Source: a virus
Strand: one strand, 5' to 3'
Length of the DNA stretch: 34,922 nucleotides
Virus record (IMG/VR): IMGVR_UViG_3300025849_000106
Location: 1 to 34,922 of that record
Shown: piece after piece, positions 6,941 to 15,524 of the stretch
Layout: the number at the start of each line of letters is the position of its first letter
Position numbering within the stretch: the first letter of the stretch is position 1
Translations under genes and position numbers: made by a program
Notes under the pieces: model-generated
Database searches by the model: none
Seen by the model: the letters and a program-made list of their open reading frames with translations, nothing else
Told to the model about the DNA's origin: nothing

Positions 6941-8254
6941 ATGCTAACATATCAAATTACAAAACATAAAGGTAAAGAAGATATTTTACAAGATTCTCTT
7001 GTCGGAATAGAGTTTGAATTTTATTCCGATAAGAGTCTTGAAGATACTCAAAAGGAGCTTGCTCAATTATTAGGTAAAAAGATTAGACTAGAGGATAAAG
7101 CACATAGTGACTTTGTGCCAACTGATAAAGAATTTAAAATTGAGCCAGATATGAGCGGGGGTAAAGGTCTTATAGAACTTATTACTGGTCCTATTCCATA
7201 TAACGTTGCAAGAAATATAATAATTAAAGCGTTAGGCTGGATTCAAGAAAATGGATATACTACTGAAAAAAGTTCAATTCACTTAAACTTAAGTTTTGAT
7301 CCTAAAAAGACTGGTAAAAGTAACCTTATTTCTAAAATGGATTCTCTTAAATTTGTTTTAGGATTTAATGAAACTGAGGTTTACAAACTATTTCCAAATA
7401 GAAAAGATAGTGTGTATGCAAAGTCTGTAAAATGGATAATGCCTAAAATTGACTATAATTATTATGAAGGTCAAAACATTAATTCGCATGTTTTTCATTT
7501 TGCTAAAGAAAAATACTATGGAGTTAACTTTGAAAAATTACAACAAGGTTATTTAGAATTTAGATATATTGGTGGTAAAGACTATGAAAAGAAAACTACT
7601 AATATTTTATATTTACTAGATCGTTTTCTACTACAACTTTGGTCAATTGCTAATCAAGCTAAATATACTGATTTAAATTATATAGAACTTAAAAAAATTC
7701 TTAATAGGAATCACAAGTTTACTGAAATATTAAAAGATTGGAGAAAGTTAAAAGACTATTATCCTGAAATTAATTTATATGTTGATTTAAAAGATAATGA
7801 AAAAATAATTGACATGTATTGGCCGAAGATATTAATGGAAGTTGTTAGATTAATTAGTCACGGTGGATTAAAAGAAGGAGACATTAATTATGATAGCGAT
7901 GTTAGTAGGGTGCAAGTAAGTGGTGGTAAATTGCCATATTGTTTTGGATTAAGTAATTATGATTTTGTTGACTGTGAACTTGCAGGTTCATTAAGTTTTT
8001 GTGATATTTTTAGAAGTCAAGTTAGCAATGCTACCCTATTAAGGTGTAATTTATACCAAGGCACCTCTGTCGAGGGTAGTAAAGTAGAATCATGTTATGT
8101 TAACAAAACATGCGAAGTTAAAAATAGTTACGTGTTTCAGTGGGATTCTGTATTTAAAGGTAAAATGATTGGAGGAATATTTAGACATGGTCAAATAGGT
8201 AGAGAAGCAGAATTTGACGGTACTGAAATAATAACAAGTAAAAAAATTAACTAA
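6941..8254 (+). CDS. Putative amidoligase (COOH-NH2 ligase family) with C-terminal beta-helix-like domain
   Basis: A protein of 437 residues. The N-terminal two thirds match the amidoligase (Amidoligase_2, glutamine-synthetase-fold COOH-NH2 ligase) pattern. It has GIEFEF at residues 22-27 with the two metal-ligand acids E24 and E26, then FKIEPDMSGGKGLIELITGP at about 65-84 (E68, E79), SSIHLNL with H114, and YLEFRYIGG near 204-212 with the EFR element. Such enzymes use ATP to form amide bonds between a carboxylate and an amine in peptides, amino acids or small molecules. Residues about 325-437 are a different domain of short Cys/Ser/Val-rich strands with roughly five-residue periodicity (DFVDCELAGSLSFCDIF...), like a pentapeptide or beta-helix fold. 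An acyltransferase gene follows after 1 bp, so the two probably act in one pathway. The substrate is unknown. Enzyme class is a confident motif reading; biological role is inference. Confidence 0.78.
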   Translation: MLTYQITKHKGKEDILQDSLVGIEFEFYSDKSLEDTQKELAQLLGKKIRLEDKAHSDFVPTDKEFKIEPDMSGGKGLIELITGPIPYNVARNIIIKALGWIQENGYTTEKSSIHLNLSFDPKKTGKSNLISKMDSLKFVLGFNETEVYKLFPNRKDSVYAKSVKWIMPKIDYNYYEGQNINSHVFHFAKEKYYGVNFEKLQQGYLEFRYIGGKDYEKKTTNILYLLDRFLLQLWSIANQAKYTDLNYIELKKILNRNHKFTEILKDWRKLKDYYPEINLYVDLKDNEKIIDMYWPKILMEVVRLISHGGLKEGDINYDSDVSRVQVSGGKLPYCFGLSNYDFVDCELAGSLSFCDIFRSQVSNATLLRCNLYQGTSVEGSKVESCYVNKTCEVKNSYVFQWDSVFKGKMIGGIFRHGQIGREAEFDGTEIITSKKIN

Positions 8255-8255
8255 G

Positions 8256-8849
8256 ATGATAATATGTAACATAAAGGAAGATAATAATAATTTTAGAAAA
8301 AACAATAAGACTAATAGTCCTGTAGAATATTCAGATCCATGGCTAGTTAGTATTACTTCTCTTAATAATGGAGATACATCTATTGCTTCTAAAGTTTATT
8401 GGATGAAAAGTTTTCCAGATACAAAACTAGTATTTGGTAAGTATGTTTCAGTTTCTTTAGGTGTTAAGTTTTTATTATCAGTAGATCATGCAAATAACAT
8501 ATCCGGATATCACTATTGTGGACCTAGTAACGTTTCTAAAGGAAACATAGAAATAGGTAATGATGTTTTAATAAGCATGGACGCTAAAATACTTTCCGGA
8601 GTTAAAATAGGAGACGGTGCTGTAATAGCAGCAGATGCGGTAGTAACAAAGGATGTAGAACCTTATTCTATTATTGGAGGGAATCCAGGAAAACATTTAA
8701 AGTATAGATTTAGTAAAGAAGATATTGCGTTTTTATTAGACTTACAGTGGTGGAATAAAGATAAAACGTGGATAGAAAATAATAAAGATATTTTGTTTAC
8801 TAAAAACGGTAATATAGATAAATTAAAAAAATTAATTAAAAATGAGTGA
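8256..8849 (+). CDS. Hexapeptide-repeat acyltransferase, CatB/XAT-like
   Basis: A protein of 197 residues with left-handed beta-helix (hexapeptide) repeats: KLVFGKYVSVSLGVKF, then NIEIGNDVLISMDAKILSGVKIGDGAVIAADAVVTKDVEPYSIIGGNPGK over residues about 60-148. A DH pair at 77-78 supplies the conserved catalytic-type histidine. The tail (RFSKEDIAFLLDLQWWNKD...) matches the C-terminal helix of the CatB/XAT subfamily, which is about 210 residues long. These trimeric enzymes move acetyl (or other acyl) groups from CoA to hydroxyls of sugars or small molecules. The N-terminal 45 residues are specific to this protein. It starts 1 bp after the amidoligase stop and overlaps the next gene by 8 bp, so it is cotranslated with both. 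Chloramphenicol resistance should not be assumed; a glycan or metabolite target is as likely. Confidence 0.85.
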   Translation: MIICNIKEDNNNFRKNNKTNSPVEYSDPWLVSITSLNNGDTSIASKVYWMKSFPDTKLVFGKYVSVSLGVKFLLSVDHANNISGYHYCGPSNVSKGNIEIGNDVLISMDAKILSGVKIGDGAVIAADAVVTKDVEPYSIIGGNPGKHLKYRFSKEDIAFLLDLQWWNKDKTWIENNKDILFTKNGNIDKLKKLIKNE

Positions 8850-9687
8850 TATTAGAAGCGGCGATAATATAGATTTAAGTCAAGGTAGAGACTATGGCAC
8901 TGATTGTTTAACTGAATTCTTAAATGAAATTGGTTCAGAAATAACAGGAGCATGTATGGTACCTCTTAATTTGCCACAAGCTGAAATAATAAACATTATA
9001 AAAAGAGCAGTAAAATGGTTCAGAAAAAATTATGAATATAGTCTTAGAGAAAACTATTTTCATGTACCTAATGGAGTTTTTAGTAGTCAAAGTTTTAAGA
9101 CAACTAGAACTTTAAACTTTCCAAAGGAAAATGCAACATCAGGTGCTGGTGAAGTCTTTTCAATATATGGAGTGTATGACCTTGCTTCTGGTTGGAATAC
9201 AGGTGGAAGTGGATTAGATTTAAGATTTGCAGGTGGAGCAGATTTTAATATTGAAAAAATGTTTTTTAGTAATTCATTTGCAGGAACGGGAGCAGCAGAA
9301 TCTGCAGAAGAACTTCAATATTATGTAATTAATCAAAGTTATTTTGATATGGCTCGTCAAATCCTAGAAAACCCTTTAAGTTTTCACTATTCACAACTAA
9401 CAGGTCAGCTTAAATTTATGGGAGATACACCTAAGGGAGATGTGATTATTGAATGTTATGAAAGTATAGAAAATTGTGCACTGTATAATGATGAGATATT
9501 TTTTAGATATGTCGCGGCTAAAGTAAAACAAGCGGTTGGTGCTAAATTAGGAGTCTTTAAATTCTCTTTACCAGGTGGTGTTGAAATTGATTATGATGGC
9601 ATTAAAGGTATGGGTGATGAGGAAATGGAAAAAGTACTTGAAGAAATTAAAGGAGATGAAGGAGTAGACTGGATGTTTCACTCATAA
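8842..9687 (+). CDS. Virion structural protein of the baseplate/neck type
   Basis: A protein of 281 residues. Residues about 45-80 carry NLPQAEIINIIKRAVKWFRKNYEYSLRE followed by a short aromatic strand. This 'EI..II..A..WF...Y' helix is, as I recall it, conserved in structural proteins of large Bacteroidota phages and cyanophages. A Gly/Ala/Phe-rich insertion (about 125-155) is followed by a second alpha/beta part (NQSYFDMARQILENPLSFHY, then GDVIIECYESIENCALYNDEIFFRYVAAKVKQAVGAKLG). The acidic tail ends near EGVDWMFHS. The ATG overlaps the stop of the acyltransferase gene by 8 bp, and gp25 follows 19 bp later. The position next to gp25 and gp6 suggests a baseplate-wedge component, but a neck protein cannot be excluded. 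No T4 gene number is assigned. Confidence 0.65.
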   Translation: MSDIRSGDNIDLSQGRDYGTDCLTEFLNEIGSEITGACMVPLNLPQAEIINIIKRAVKWFRKNYEYSLRENYFHVPNGVFSSQSFKTTRTLNFPKENATSGAGEVFSIYGVYDLASGWNTGGSGLDLRFAGGADFNIEKMFFSNSFAGTGAAESAEELQYYVINQSYFDMARQILENPLSFHYSQLTGQLKFMGDTPKGDVIIECYESIENCALYNDEIFFRYVAAKVKQAVGAKLGVFKFSLPGGVEIDYDGIKGMGDEEMEKVLEEIKGDEGVDWMFHS

Positions 9688-9706
9688 AAAAACGGATAAA
9701 TAATTA

Positions 9707-10063
9707 ATGGAACTATATATTAAAACATTAGGCGATCCTAACTATGACCCAAAAAGCGTAGATGTTGAGAATGAATTAAGTCAACTTTTAATTCAAATCG
9801 AAACTATTCTTTTTACAAATACTGGAGATGTATTGGGAAATAGTAGATTCGGCGCTGATTTAGAAAAATTAATATATGACTTTCAATTTAATGAATTTGA
9901 AGTAAAAAGAGCAATAGAAGATCAAATAGAAGAATATTGTCCAAATGCAGGCAAGTATAAAACTAAAGTAGATATTAATTTTACAAGAGGTGAAGTAAGA
10001 GATATTGCTCAAATAAATATAACAGTAGACTCTAAGTATTTGATTGGAGTTTATGTAAATTAA
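9707..10063 (+). CDS. 25: Baseplate wedge protein gp25 (GPW/gp25 family)
   Basis: A protein of 118 residues, close to the size of T4 gp25 (132). It shows the family order: an N-terminal helix (VENELSQLLIQIETILFTNTGD), the VLGNSRFGADLEKLIYDF element at about 40-60, then helix EFEVKRAIEDQIEEYCPNA and two closing strands (KVDINFTRGEV, QINITVDS). In T4 and related contractile systems gp25 is the wedge core that contacts the first sheath ring and binds gp6 and gp53; it is among the most conserved baseplate proteins. The adjacent gp6 gene, 11 bp downstream, fits. The usual EPR motif is replaced by YCPNAG. No enzyme activity is expected despite older 'lysozyme-like' labels for this family. Confidence 0.93.
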   Translation: MELYIKTLGDPNYDPKSVDVENELSQLLIQIETILFTNTGDVLGNSRFGADLEKLIYDFQFNEFEVKRAIEDQIEEYCPNAGKYKTKVDINFTRGEVRDIAQINITVDSKYLIGVYVN

Positions 10064-10074
10064 AAGATTAAAGA

Positions 10075-11928
10075 ATGGCAGATTTTAAATTTTTAGATAA
10101 GGCTAGAGTAACTGCTGGAAATATAGTAGAAGACTCTAGATCATATTTAAGTAGAGTCTATAAAAAGGCTGGTAATTATTTTACAACAGCTTCACCGTTT
10201 TCTCAAATACTTGAGGTAATGGCTGAAATGAATGAGATGCTCATGTTCTATATAGAGGACTCTACCGTAGAGCAGAATATTTATACAGCTCAACAGCCTG
10301 AATCTATTCACGGACTTGCAAGACTTGCAGGGCATGATGCTACTAGAGGTTTCGCGGCAACTGGAGAAATTCGTTTTAGATGGAAGCCAGGCGTGACTGA
10401 TGATGTTGCTGGAAGTAATTTAATAATTGAGCCAAATACTGAAATTCAATATGATAACAATGGTTTAATTTATTTTTTAAGAACTGATAAAGATGAGTTC
10501 TTATTACCAAAGAGTAGTAACGATTGGGTTAGAGCAAATATCATACAAGGTAAATTAGAGTCTCAAACCTTAACAAGTACAGGTGAAAGTATGCAAAGCT
10601 TTAATATTCAATCTAAAGGAACGACTGACCACGCTTTAGTAAAGGTAAGTGTTAATGGAGAACAATGGACAAAGTTTAATTCATTATACGAAATGTTAGC
10701 CACTGATAAAGGTTGTTTAGTAAAGACTGGAATTAGTGGAGGAATAGATGTTTATTTCGGAACTGGTAACTTTGGTATAATTCCACCAAGTGGAGCTACT
10801 ATCGAAATAGAATATATTAAATGTGATGGAGCAGCAGGAAATCTTAACCAAGCAGGAGATCTTACATTTAAATGGTTAGGTGAAGGTAAGGACTCAACCG
10901 GAGATACACATGACCTAAACGAATTATTAGAAATGGAGACTTCAACTTCTCCTTTTATGGGAGCAGATCCTGAGAGTACTGAATTTACGAAGTTAATGGC
11001 ACCGCTGGCAAGCAAGAGTTTTGTACTTGCAAATCCAGATGCATATGAATATTTCTTAAGTAGGTATGCGCAGTTTAGTTATTTAGATGCATATAATACT
11101 ACGAACGATGGTTATTTAGATGATGACAATGTTATTTATATTTTTGCAATTCCAGATTTAGAGAAAAGATTATTAAAAGGGACAGATTATTTTTCAGTTG
11201 ACGAAAGCGAGTTTTTCTTTGGAAAAGACGAAACTGATAGAATGCTTGGCGTAATTGAAGATAGTGGGCAGCAAATGGTTACAAGTGAAGCAATATTTGT
11301 AGAGCCGGAAGCTGTTAAATATAGAATGGATATTTCTATTAGATGGTTTGAAGGATTTAAGCAACAAGATATTTTCAATGACATTAGAGCGGCTATCTCA
11401 AATTATCTAATAAAAATTGTACGAAGAGATAAACTACCTAAGAGTGATATTATTGCAATCATAGAAGGTATCGAAGGTGTAGATGCGGTAAATGTACAAT
11501 TTGTATCAAGTATTGAGGAGCAAGCAAGAAAGGATGGATTTTATAATTATACTGAAGTTACTGTAACGCCATCAACTCCGGAATTAGAAGGAGCAGATGG
11601 AGATCAAAAAAGACTTGTATTTTTTAAGAGAACTGAAGAAATTAAGAAGATAGTATTAGAAAATCCTGACTTATTAATACCAGTTACTGGAGATAAGCAA
11701 ATAGAAGACTGGTATAATAAAATAGGACTTGACAGATATGGTGATATTATTTTAGACAAGCAAGAAGTTGCAATATTTAGAGGAGGCTGGGAAGATAGAG
11801 ATGGAGAACTAGTAAAAGATGAGCCATCGATTGGAGAAATGGCTTCAATGTCTTTATACTTTGATAACCCACCTGTGCCAAGAACTATTTATAGTAGAGT
11901 ACAAGCAGGAAATAGAAGCGATTTATAA
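10075..11928 (+). CDS. 6: Baseplate wedge protein gp6 (gpJ-like)
   Basis: A protein of 617 residues, close to T4 gp6 (660). Near residues 73-90 lies QPESIHGLARLAGHDATRG, the signature helix of gp6/gpJ proteins. After it come beta-rich parts (TGEIRFRWKPGV, NGLIYFLRTDKDEF) and the region GIDVYFGTGNFGIIPPSGATIEIEYIKCDG, which is diagnostic of the gpJ-like core domain. The segment VKYRMDISIRWFEGFKQQDIFNDIRAAISNYL is the conserved C-terminal part, and a variable end follows. In T4 gp6 dimers form the ring that holds the six wedges together, with gp25 and gp7 as direct partners; both are represented on either side here. The stop codon overlaps the next start (TAATG at 11926-11930), which couples translation. 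Confidence 0.92.
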   Translation: MADFKFLDKARVTAGNIVEDSRSYLSRVYKKAGNYFTTASPFSQILEVMAEMNEMLMFYIEDSTVEQNIYTAQQPESIHGLARLAGHDATRGFAATGEIRFRWKPGVTDDVAGSNLIIEPNTEIQYDNNGLIYFLRTDKDEFLLPKSSNDWVRANIIQGKLESQTLTSTGESMQSFNIQSKGTTDHALVKVSVNGEQWTKFNSLYEMLATDKGCLVKTGISGGIDVYFGTGNFGIIPPSGATIEIEYIKCDGAAGNLNQAGDLTFKWLGEGKDSTGDTHDLNELLEMETSTSPFMGADPESTEFTKLMAPLASKSFVLANPDAYEYFLSRYAQFSYLDAYNTTNDGYLDDDNVIYIFAIPDLEKRLLKGTDYFSVDESEFFFGKDETDRMLGVIEDSGQQMVTSEAIFVEPEAVKYRMDISIRWFEGFKQQDIFNDIRAAISNYLIKIVRRDKLPKSDIIAIIEGIEGVDAVNVQFVSSIEEQARKDGFYNYTEVTVTPSTPELEGADGDQKRLVFFKRTEEIKKIVLENPDLLIPVTGDKQIEDWYNKIGLDRYGDIILDKQEVAIFRGGWEDRDGELVKDEPSIGEMASMSLYFDNPPVPRTIYSRVQAGNRSDL

Positions 11929-12197
11929 TGGGACTATACGACGACTTATACAGATATAAAAGAGAAAAGATCTATGACATAAAAAAGTCTGCCAAAGATG
12001 ATAAAAAGTATTTAGGCTATGATTATAAAAATGACTTAATAACCAATAGGGTTTCTAGGCATATTATGAGAAATCAAACTATTCTTGATTTTGTTAGGTT
12101 TTGTACTGACTATTATTACAATACTATTAAACAAATTCGTGTAATGAAAAATTGGAAAAATTACACAGCAAATAAAGATGATAAAAATATAAGATAA
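11928..12197 (+). CDS. Small basic protein between gp6 and gp7-like genes
   Basis: A protein of 89 residues, rich in Lys, Tyr and Asp (MGLYDDLYRYKREKIYDIKK at the start, YYYNTIKQIRVMKNWKNYTA near the end). It is probably all-alpha, with no signal peptide or membrane segment. It shares one base with each neighbour's frame: its ATG lies in the gp6 stop (11928) and its stop overlaps the ATG of the gp7-like gene (12197). Such tight coupling on both sides indicates a protein made in fixed ratio with the wedge proteins. I do not recognise a family. It may be a wedge component or chaperone. Confidence 0.65.
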   Translation: MGLYDDLYRYKREKIYDIKKSAKDDKKYLGYDYKNDLITNRVSRHIMRNQTILDFVRFCTDYYYNTIKQIRVMKNWKNYTANKDDKNIR

Positions 12198-14944
12198 TGT
12201 CAAAGTATTCATATTTAAGATTTTTTAATGGAGTTGAGAATGAATTAAACCTTAACTATGATTCTACAAACGAAAAGTGGAGCGGGGTAGTTTATTTACC
12301 TGAGGTATCGGTTGGCCTTTATGAAACTTTAAACTTATTTATATTGGAGGAGCTTGTAGATACTAATGGCCAAATAGTATATGGTAGACCTGTTTCTGTA
12401 GATAGTAATGGTAGTAATTTTAAATTTAGTTGGAAAGATGATAGGTATATTAGTAAAGATATTTTTATATATGGTACAATTTTAGAAAACAATACTGTAA
12501 AAATACAAAACCTAAATGGACTAAATATTCAAGTATTAGATCATACAGATGTTGTTTCAGTAATTGCAGGTTTAAAAACTGTAAATGATTTTACAAATGA
12601 TGCAATACAGGCTAACATTGCACTTTCATCTAAGGCTGAACAAAGACATCAAAGAACTTTATTAATTACAGATGACAGTGATGGACATGAAGTTGCTGAA
12701 ATAATAATATATGGTGAAACTGTTGGAGAAGATGAAAGAATGCATGACCTATTACAAAATATGGGTGCTACTCTTGATGATGGTGATTTTATAATTTTTA
12801 AAGAGCATGATATTAATGAAATGGGAATCGACTGGAGACTCATGAATCAAAAAAGAAGAGAGCTACTTTTAGAATTACACAATATTAAACCATTTATTGG
12901 AACTTATAAAGCTGTATTAAATGCAATTGATTTTTTCGGCTATAATAATATTACACTTAAAGAATATTGGCTAAATATAAATCAAGATAGCGATAGCTTT
13001 GGAAAACTAAAAGCAGTTTCAGTTCCAGATAAAAATGCTGGATTTAGTTATAAGAAAAGAAAGCAATTTAATTTGCCTTCTACTACAATGAAAAAAACAA
13101 GCAGATTTTCATTGGTTTATAAATTAAACGAACCTAATGGATCATTTGATTATTGGGACATTCCTAATGTCGATGAGGTATTTGATTTTACGCCGGAAGA
13201 GATTTTAATAAAATTATACGGTCTTAAGAATAAACTACAAAAAGAATACCTTCCACTTCAAGCAAAAATTGTAGATATTGTAGGTGAGGGAAGTTATTTT
13301 GATCAAAAGAATTTAAACGTTTGGAATAATCAACAACCTATTGTTTCATTCAATGAAGGTAAAGATGTTGAATTTAAGGTTTATCCGGAAGGTAAACAAC
13401 TTTACGTTGAAGATTATGCATTGGTATCAAATAATAATATTTTAATTGACAATGTAAATTTTGAACCTATTCCACTAGATGGTTTTGGAAATCTTAACGA
13501 AACTGAATATGAAACTTTATTATCAGATTTTGAAACATTTTACAATAACTACTATATAAATAAAAAGGAAACTTTTAACAATGACACAGATGGAGAGCAC
13601 TCAATTCCTGTAGGCTGTCCAATAATCTTAGAATGTACTTCACTTCCACAAGAATGGGAATTTGCAAACTTTACATGGTTTGATGCGTTAGATTCAACAG
13701 TTACTTGGGATAACTGGTGGAAGCAGCATGTTTATGAATTAGAATGGGTAGTTACTGGACCTAAAGGATATTCACAAAGTTTTAGAGGCAGTATTGGTTA
13801 TTATGAAACAGATGGCACATTCCATCCTGGATATTTAAGGTTTCCAATAATTGTACCCTTTGAAGGAGACTATAGCGTAGAGCTAAGAATGTATGACCTT
13901 CAAGGAATTATGAGTTTTAGAAAAGAGTCAGACTTCTTTAACGTTAAGGTAAAGCCGCTTGAAATATATGGAATTTATCAATGGAAAGAAGATAATAGAT
14001 GGAAAGATTGGAAAACTGATTGGAATAAAACAGGAGGTTATTGGGAATTGCCAACTGAAAATTTACAAAAGGTTGAAGATAGTTTCCAGTCTTTATACTT
14101 AACCATGGATAGAGCTAATTATGTACACGACGAAAGTCAAGGTAAAGTTTTTAGTACGGTTGAAAGATATGTAGACACAGATCCTGTTAATTTAACGGGT
14201 TATAGCGAAACTACTGGACCTTATGTTTGGAATGAAATGGATCCAGTCAGATGGGTAGATGGAAAATATAACTGGTGGGACGCTACTAGAATTGGTGCTG
14301 ATTTGACGGCAAGTTTTAAAATAAATACAATTCAACAAGGCAGTGTTTTAACTATTGCACATAAAAACCCTACTACTCATTTAATTGAAACAGGAACTCA
14401 CACTTTAGTTGCTGCAACTCCTACTAATAACTCAGATCTTCTAGGTTGGCAAGCAATTGCTGATGAATTAAATGCATCTACAGATTCTATTATTAGTAAG
14501 TTTAATTATAACCCAGTATTTGAAGATACTGATAATGATGATACTAATGACATATTTAAATTCTTATTATGTGTTGGAAAAGATTATTCTTTTAAATATG
14601 ATTTTGAAGAGGTGACATTAACTAATGGAACAATTTATGGTAAAACAAAATATGTTAGGTACAATCCTACATTTGATACTGTAAGAATTATTAACGGAAG
14701 TGCAGAGGTAGAAAGATCAACCCATGTTACGTTTGCTTTAGATAAAACGCAAATGCCTGGTATTAAAAAGCCAGTTTGGAGAATATATAAAGATAGTAGC
14801 CAAGAAGAACATGATATATATTATGATAATATGTGGATGACATATATCTTTAAGGAAGCTGGAAACTATAAAATTTCGGCTGAAATCGAAGATACAAATG
14901 GTAATAGAAATAAAACCATTAGAAACATGATAATAGTAAAATAA
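12197..14944 (+). CDS. Baseplate wedge protein, gp7/tail-protein-I-like
   Basis: A protein of 915 residues (T4 gp7 has 1032). Residues about 217-258 (NQKRRELLLELHNIKPFIGTYKAVLNAIDFFGYNNITLKEYW) match the conserved helical core of P2 gpI/T4 gp7-type wedge proteins. The N-terminal 190 residues are beta-rich, ending in a run of acidic strands (LLITDDSDGHEVAEIIIYGE). From about 385 onward there are several Ig/PKD-like beta-sandwich stretches with many Trp residues (WEFANFTWFDALDSTVTWDNWW near 490). The last 60 residues again look Ig-like and close on GNYKISAEIEDTNGN. These extra domains probably sit on the baseplate rim and bind fibres. The gene follows gp6 and the small protein, matching the T4 order 6-7. 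The gp7 identity is inferred from the gpI-like core and synteny. Confidence 0.72.
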   Translation: MSKYSYLRFFNGVENELNLNYDSTNEKWSGVVYLPEVSVGLYETLNLFILEELVDTNGQIVYGRPVSVDSNGSNFKFSWKDDRYISKDIFIYGTILENNTVKIQNLNGLNIQVLDHTDVVSVIAGLKTVNDFTNDAIQANIALSSKAEQRHQRTLLITDDSDGHEVAEIIIYGETVGEDERMHDLLQNMGATLDDGDFIIFKEHDINEMGIDWRLMNQKRRELLLELHNIKPFIGTYKAVLNAIDFFGYNNITLKEYWLNINQDSDSFGKLKAVSVPDKNAGFSYKKRKQFNLPSTTMKKTSRFSLVYKLNEPNGSFDYWDIPNVDEVFDFTPEEILIKLYGLKNKLQKEYLPLQAKIVDIVGEGSYFDQKNLNVWNNQQPIVSFNEGKDVEFKVYPEGKQLYVEDYALVSNNNILIDNVNFEPIPLDGFGNLNETEYETLLSDFETFYNNYYINKKETFNNDTDGEHSIPVGCPIILECTSLPQEWEFANFTWFDALDSTVTWDNWWKQHVYELEWVVTGPKGYSQSFRGSIGYYETDGTFHPGYLRFPIIVPFEGDYSVELRMYDLQGIMSFRKESDFFNVKVKPLEIYGIYQWKEDNRWKDWKTDWNKTGGYWELPTENLQKVEDSFQSLYLTMDRANYVHDESQGKVFSTVERYVDTDPVNLTGYSETTGPYVWNEMDPVRWVDGKYNWWDATRIGADLTASFKINTIQQGSVLTIAHKNPTTHLIETGTHTLVAATPTNNSDLLGWQAIADELNASTDSIISKFNYNPVFEDTDNDDTNDIFKFLLCVGKDYSFKYDFEEVTLTNGTIYGKTKYVRYNPTFDTVRIINGSAEVERSTHVTFALDKTQMPGIKKPVWRIYKDSSQEEHDIYYDNMWMTYIFKEAGNYKISAEIEDTNGNRNKTIRNMIIVK

Positions 14945-14958
14945 AAAAATAAAATAAA

Positions 14959-15507
14959 ATGGCGGTTACAGAAATTTTAGGAACAGATTCGCTTTCATCA
15001 TCAAGAATTACACTTAATGATAACTTTACTTCAATTGAAGATGAAATAACAAGCTTAAAGGGATATTTAGACCCAACAGCTTTAACTCTTTCAGGGGTTA
15101 CTATTTCGACTAGTCAAATTGCAATTGATGGAGGAACAGCAGTAAATGCTAGTTCAGCTACCTTTGGAGTTGCTAGTACGTTTAGTAATGAAGTTAATAT
15201 TAGTGCAGGTATTACAAAGGATGGAATTAATGGAACATCTTCAGCAGGACTTACATCACTTCCTGTTAATCTTTTTAGTTCTACTTATTTTGTTGATACA
15301 GCAGATGGAGCTACTCCACTGGTTTTATCAACAAGTACTGTAGTAGGTAAAGAAATTACATTAATTGCAACATCGGCTGGTGATATTGAAGCTACTAATG
15401 TTGCAGGTGCAGCAAGTATTGCAATAGTGCAAAATGGAACACTTACTTTAAGATCAGATGGTACATCATGGTATATCATTGGTTCTTATGGAACAACGAT
15501 TGCGTAA
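14959..15507 (+). CDS. Fibre-like virion protein
   Basis: A protein of 182 residues. The N-terminus (LGTDSLSSSRITLNDNFTSIEDEITSLKGYL, residues about 7-37) is a motif often seen at the attachment end of phage fibre or whisker proteins: a short loop followed by a trimeric coiled coil. The rest is Ser/Thr/Ala/Val-rich with short strands (ALTLSGVTISTSQIAIDGG, ITLIATSAGDIEATNV), typical of beta-helical fibre shafts. It ends in a compact WYIIGSYGTT tip. It follows the gp7-like gene by 14 bp and precedes the large fibre/structural genes. It is likely a small fibre or a connector between baseplate and long fibres. Function is inferred from composition and place. Confidence 0.6.
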   Translation: MAVTEILGTDSLSSSRITLNDNFTSIEDEITSLKGYLDPTALTLSGVTISTSQIAIDGGTAVNASSATFGVASTFSNEVNISAGITKDGINGTSSAGLTSLPVNLFSSTYFVDTADGATPLVLSTSTVVGKEITLIATSAGDIEATNVAGAASIAIVQNGTLTLRSDGTSWYIIGSYGTTIA

Positions 15508-15524
15508 AAAAATTATAAGAATAA

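Noticed and set aside
8256-8849. Calling the acyltransferase a chloramphenicol resistance gene
   Set aside because: The CatB/XAT subfamily includes many enzymes with sugar or other targets, and phage context gives no hint of antibiotic modification.
9707-10063. Labelling gp25 as a lysozyme
   Set aside because: Older annotations use this term, but the protein shows only the wedge-core GPW/gp25 fold and no catalytic residues of a lysozyme.
13551-13563. TATATAAATA inside the gp7-like gene as a late promoter
   Set aside because: It lacks the preceding GA of the intergenic sites and no gene start follows within 1 kb; in A+T-rich DNA such a match is expected by chance.
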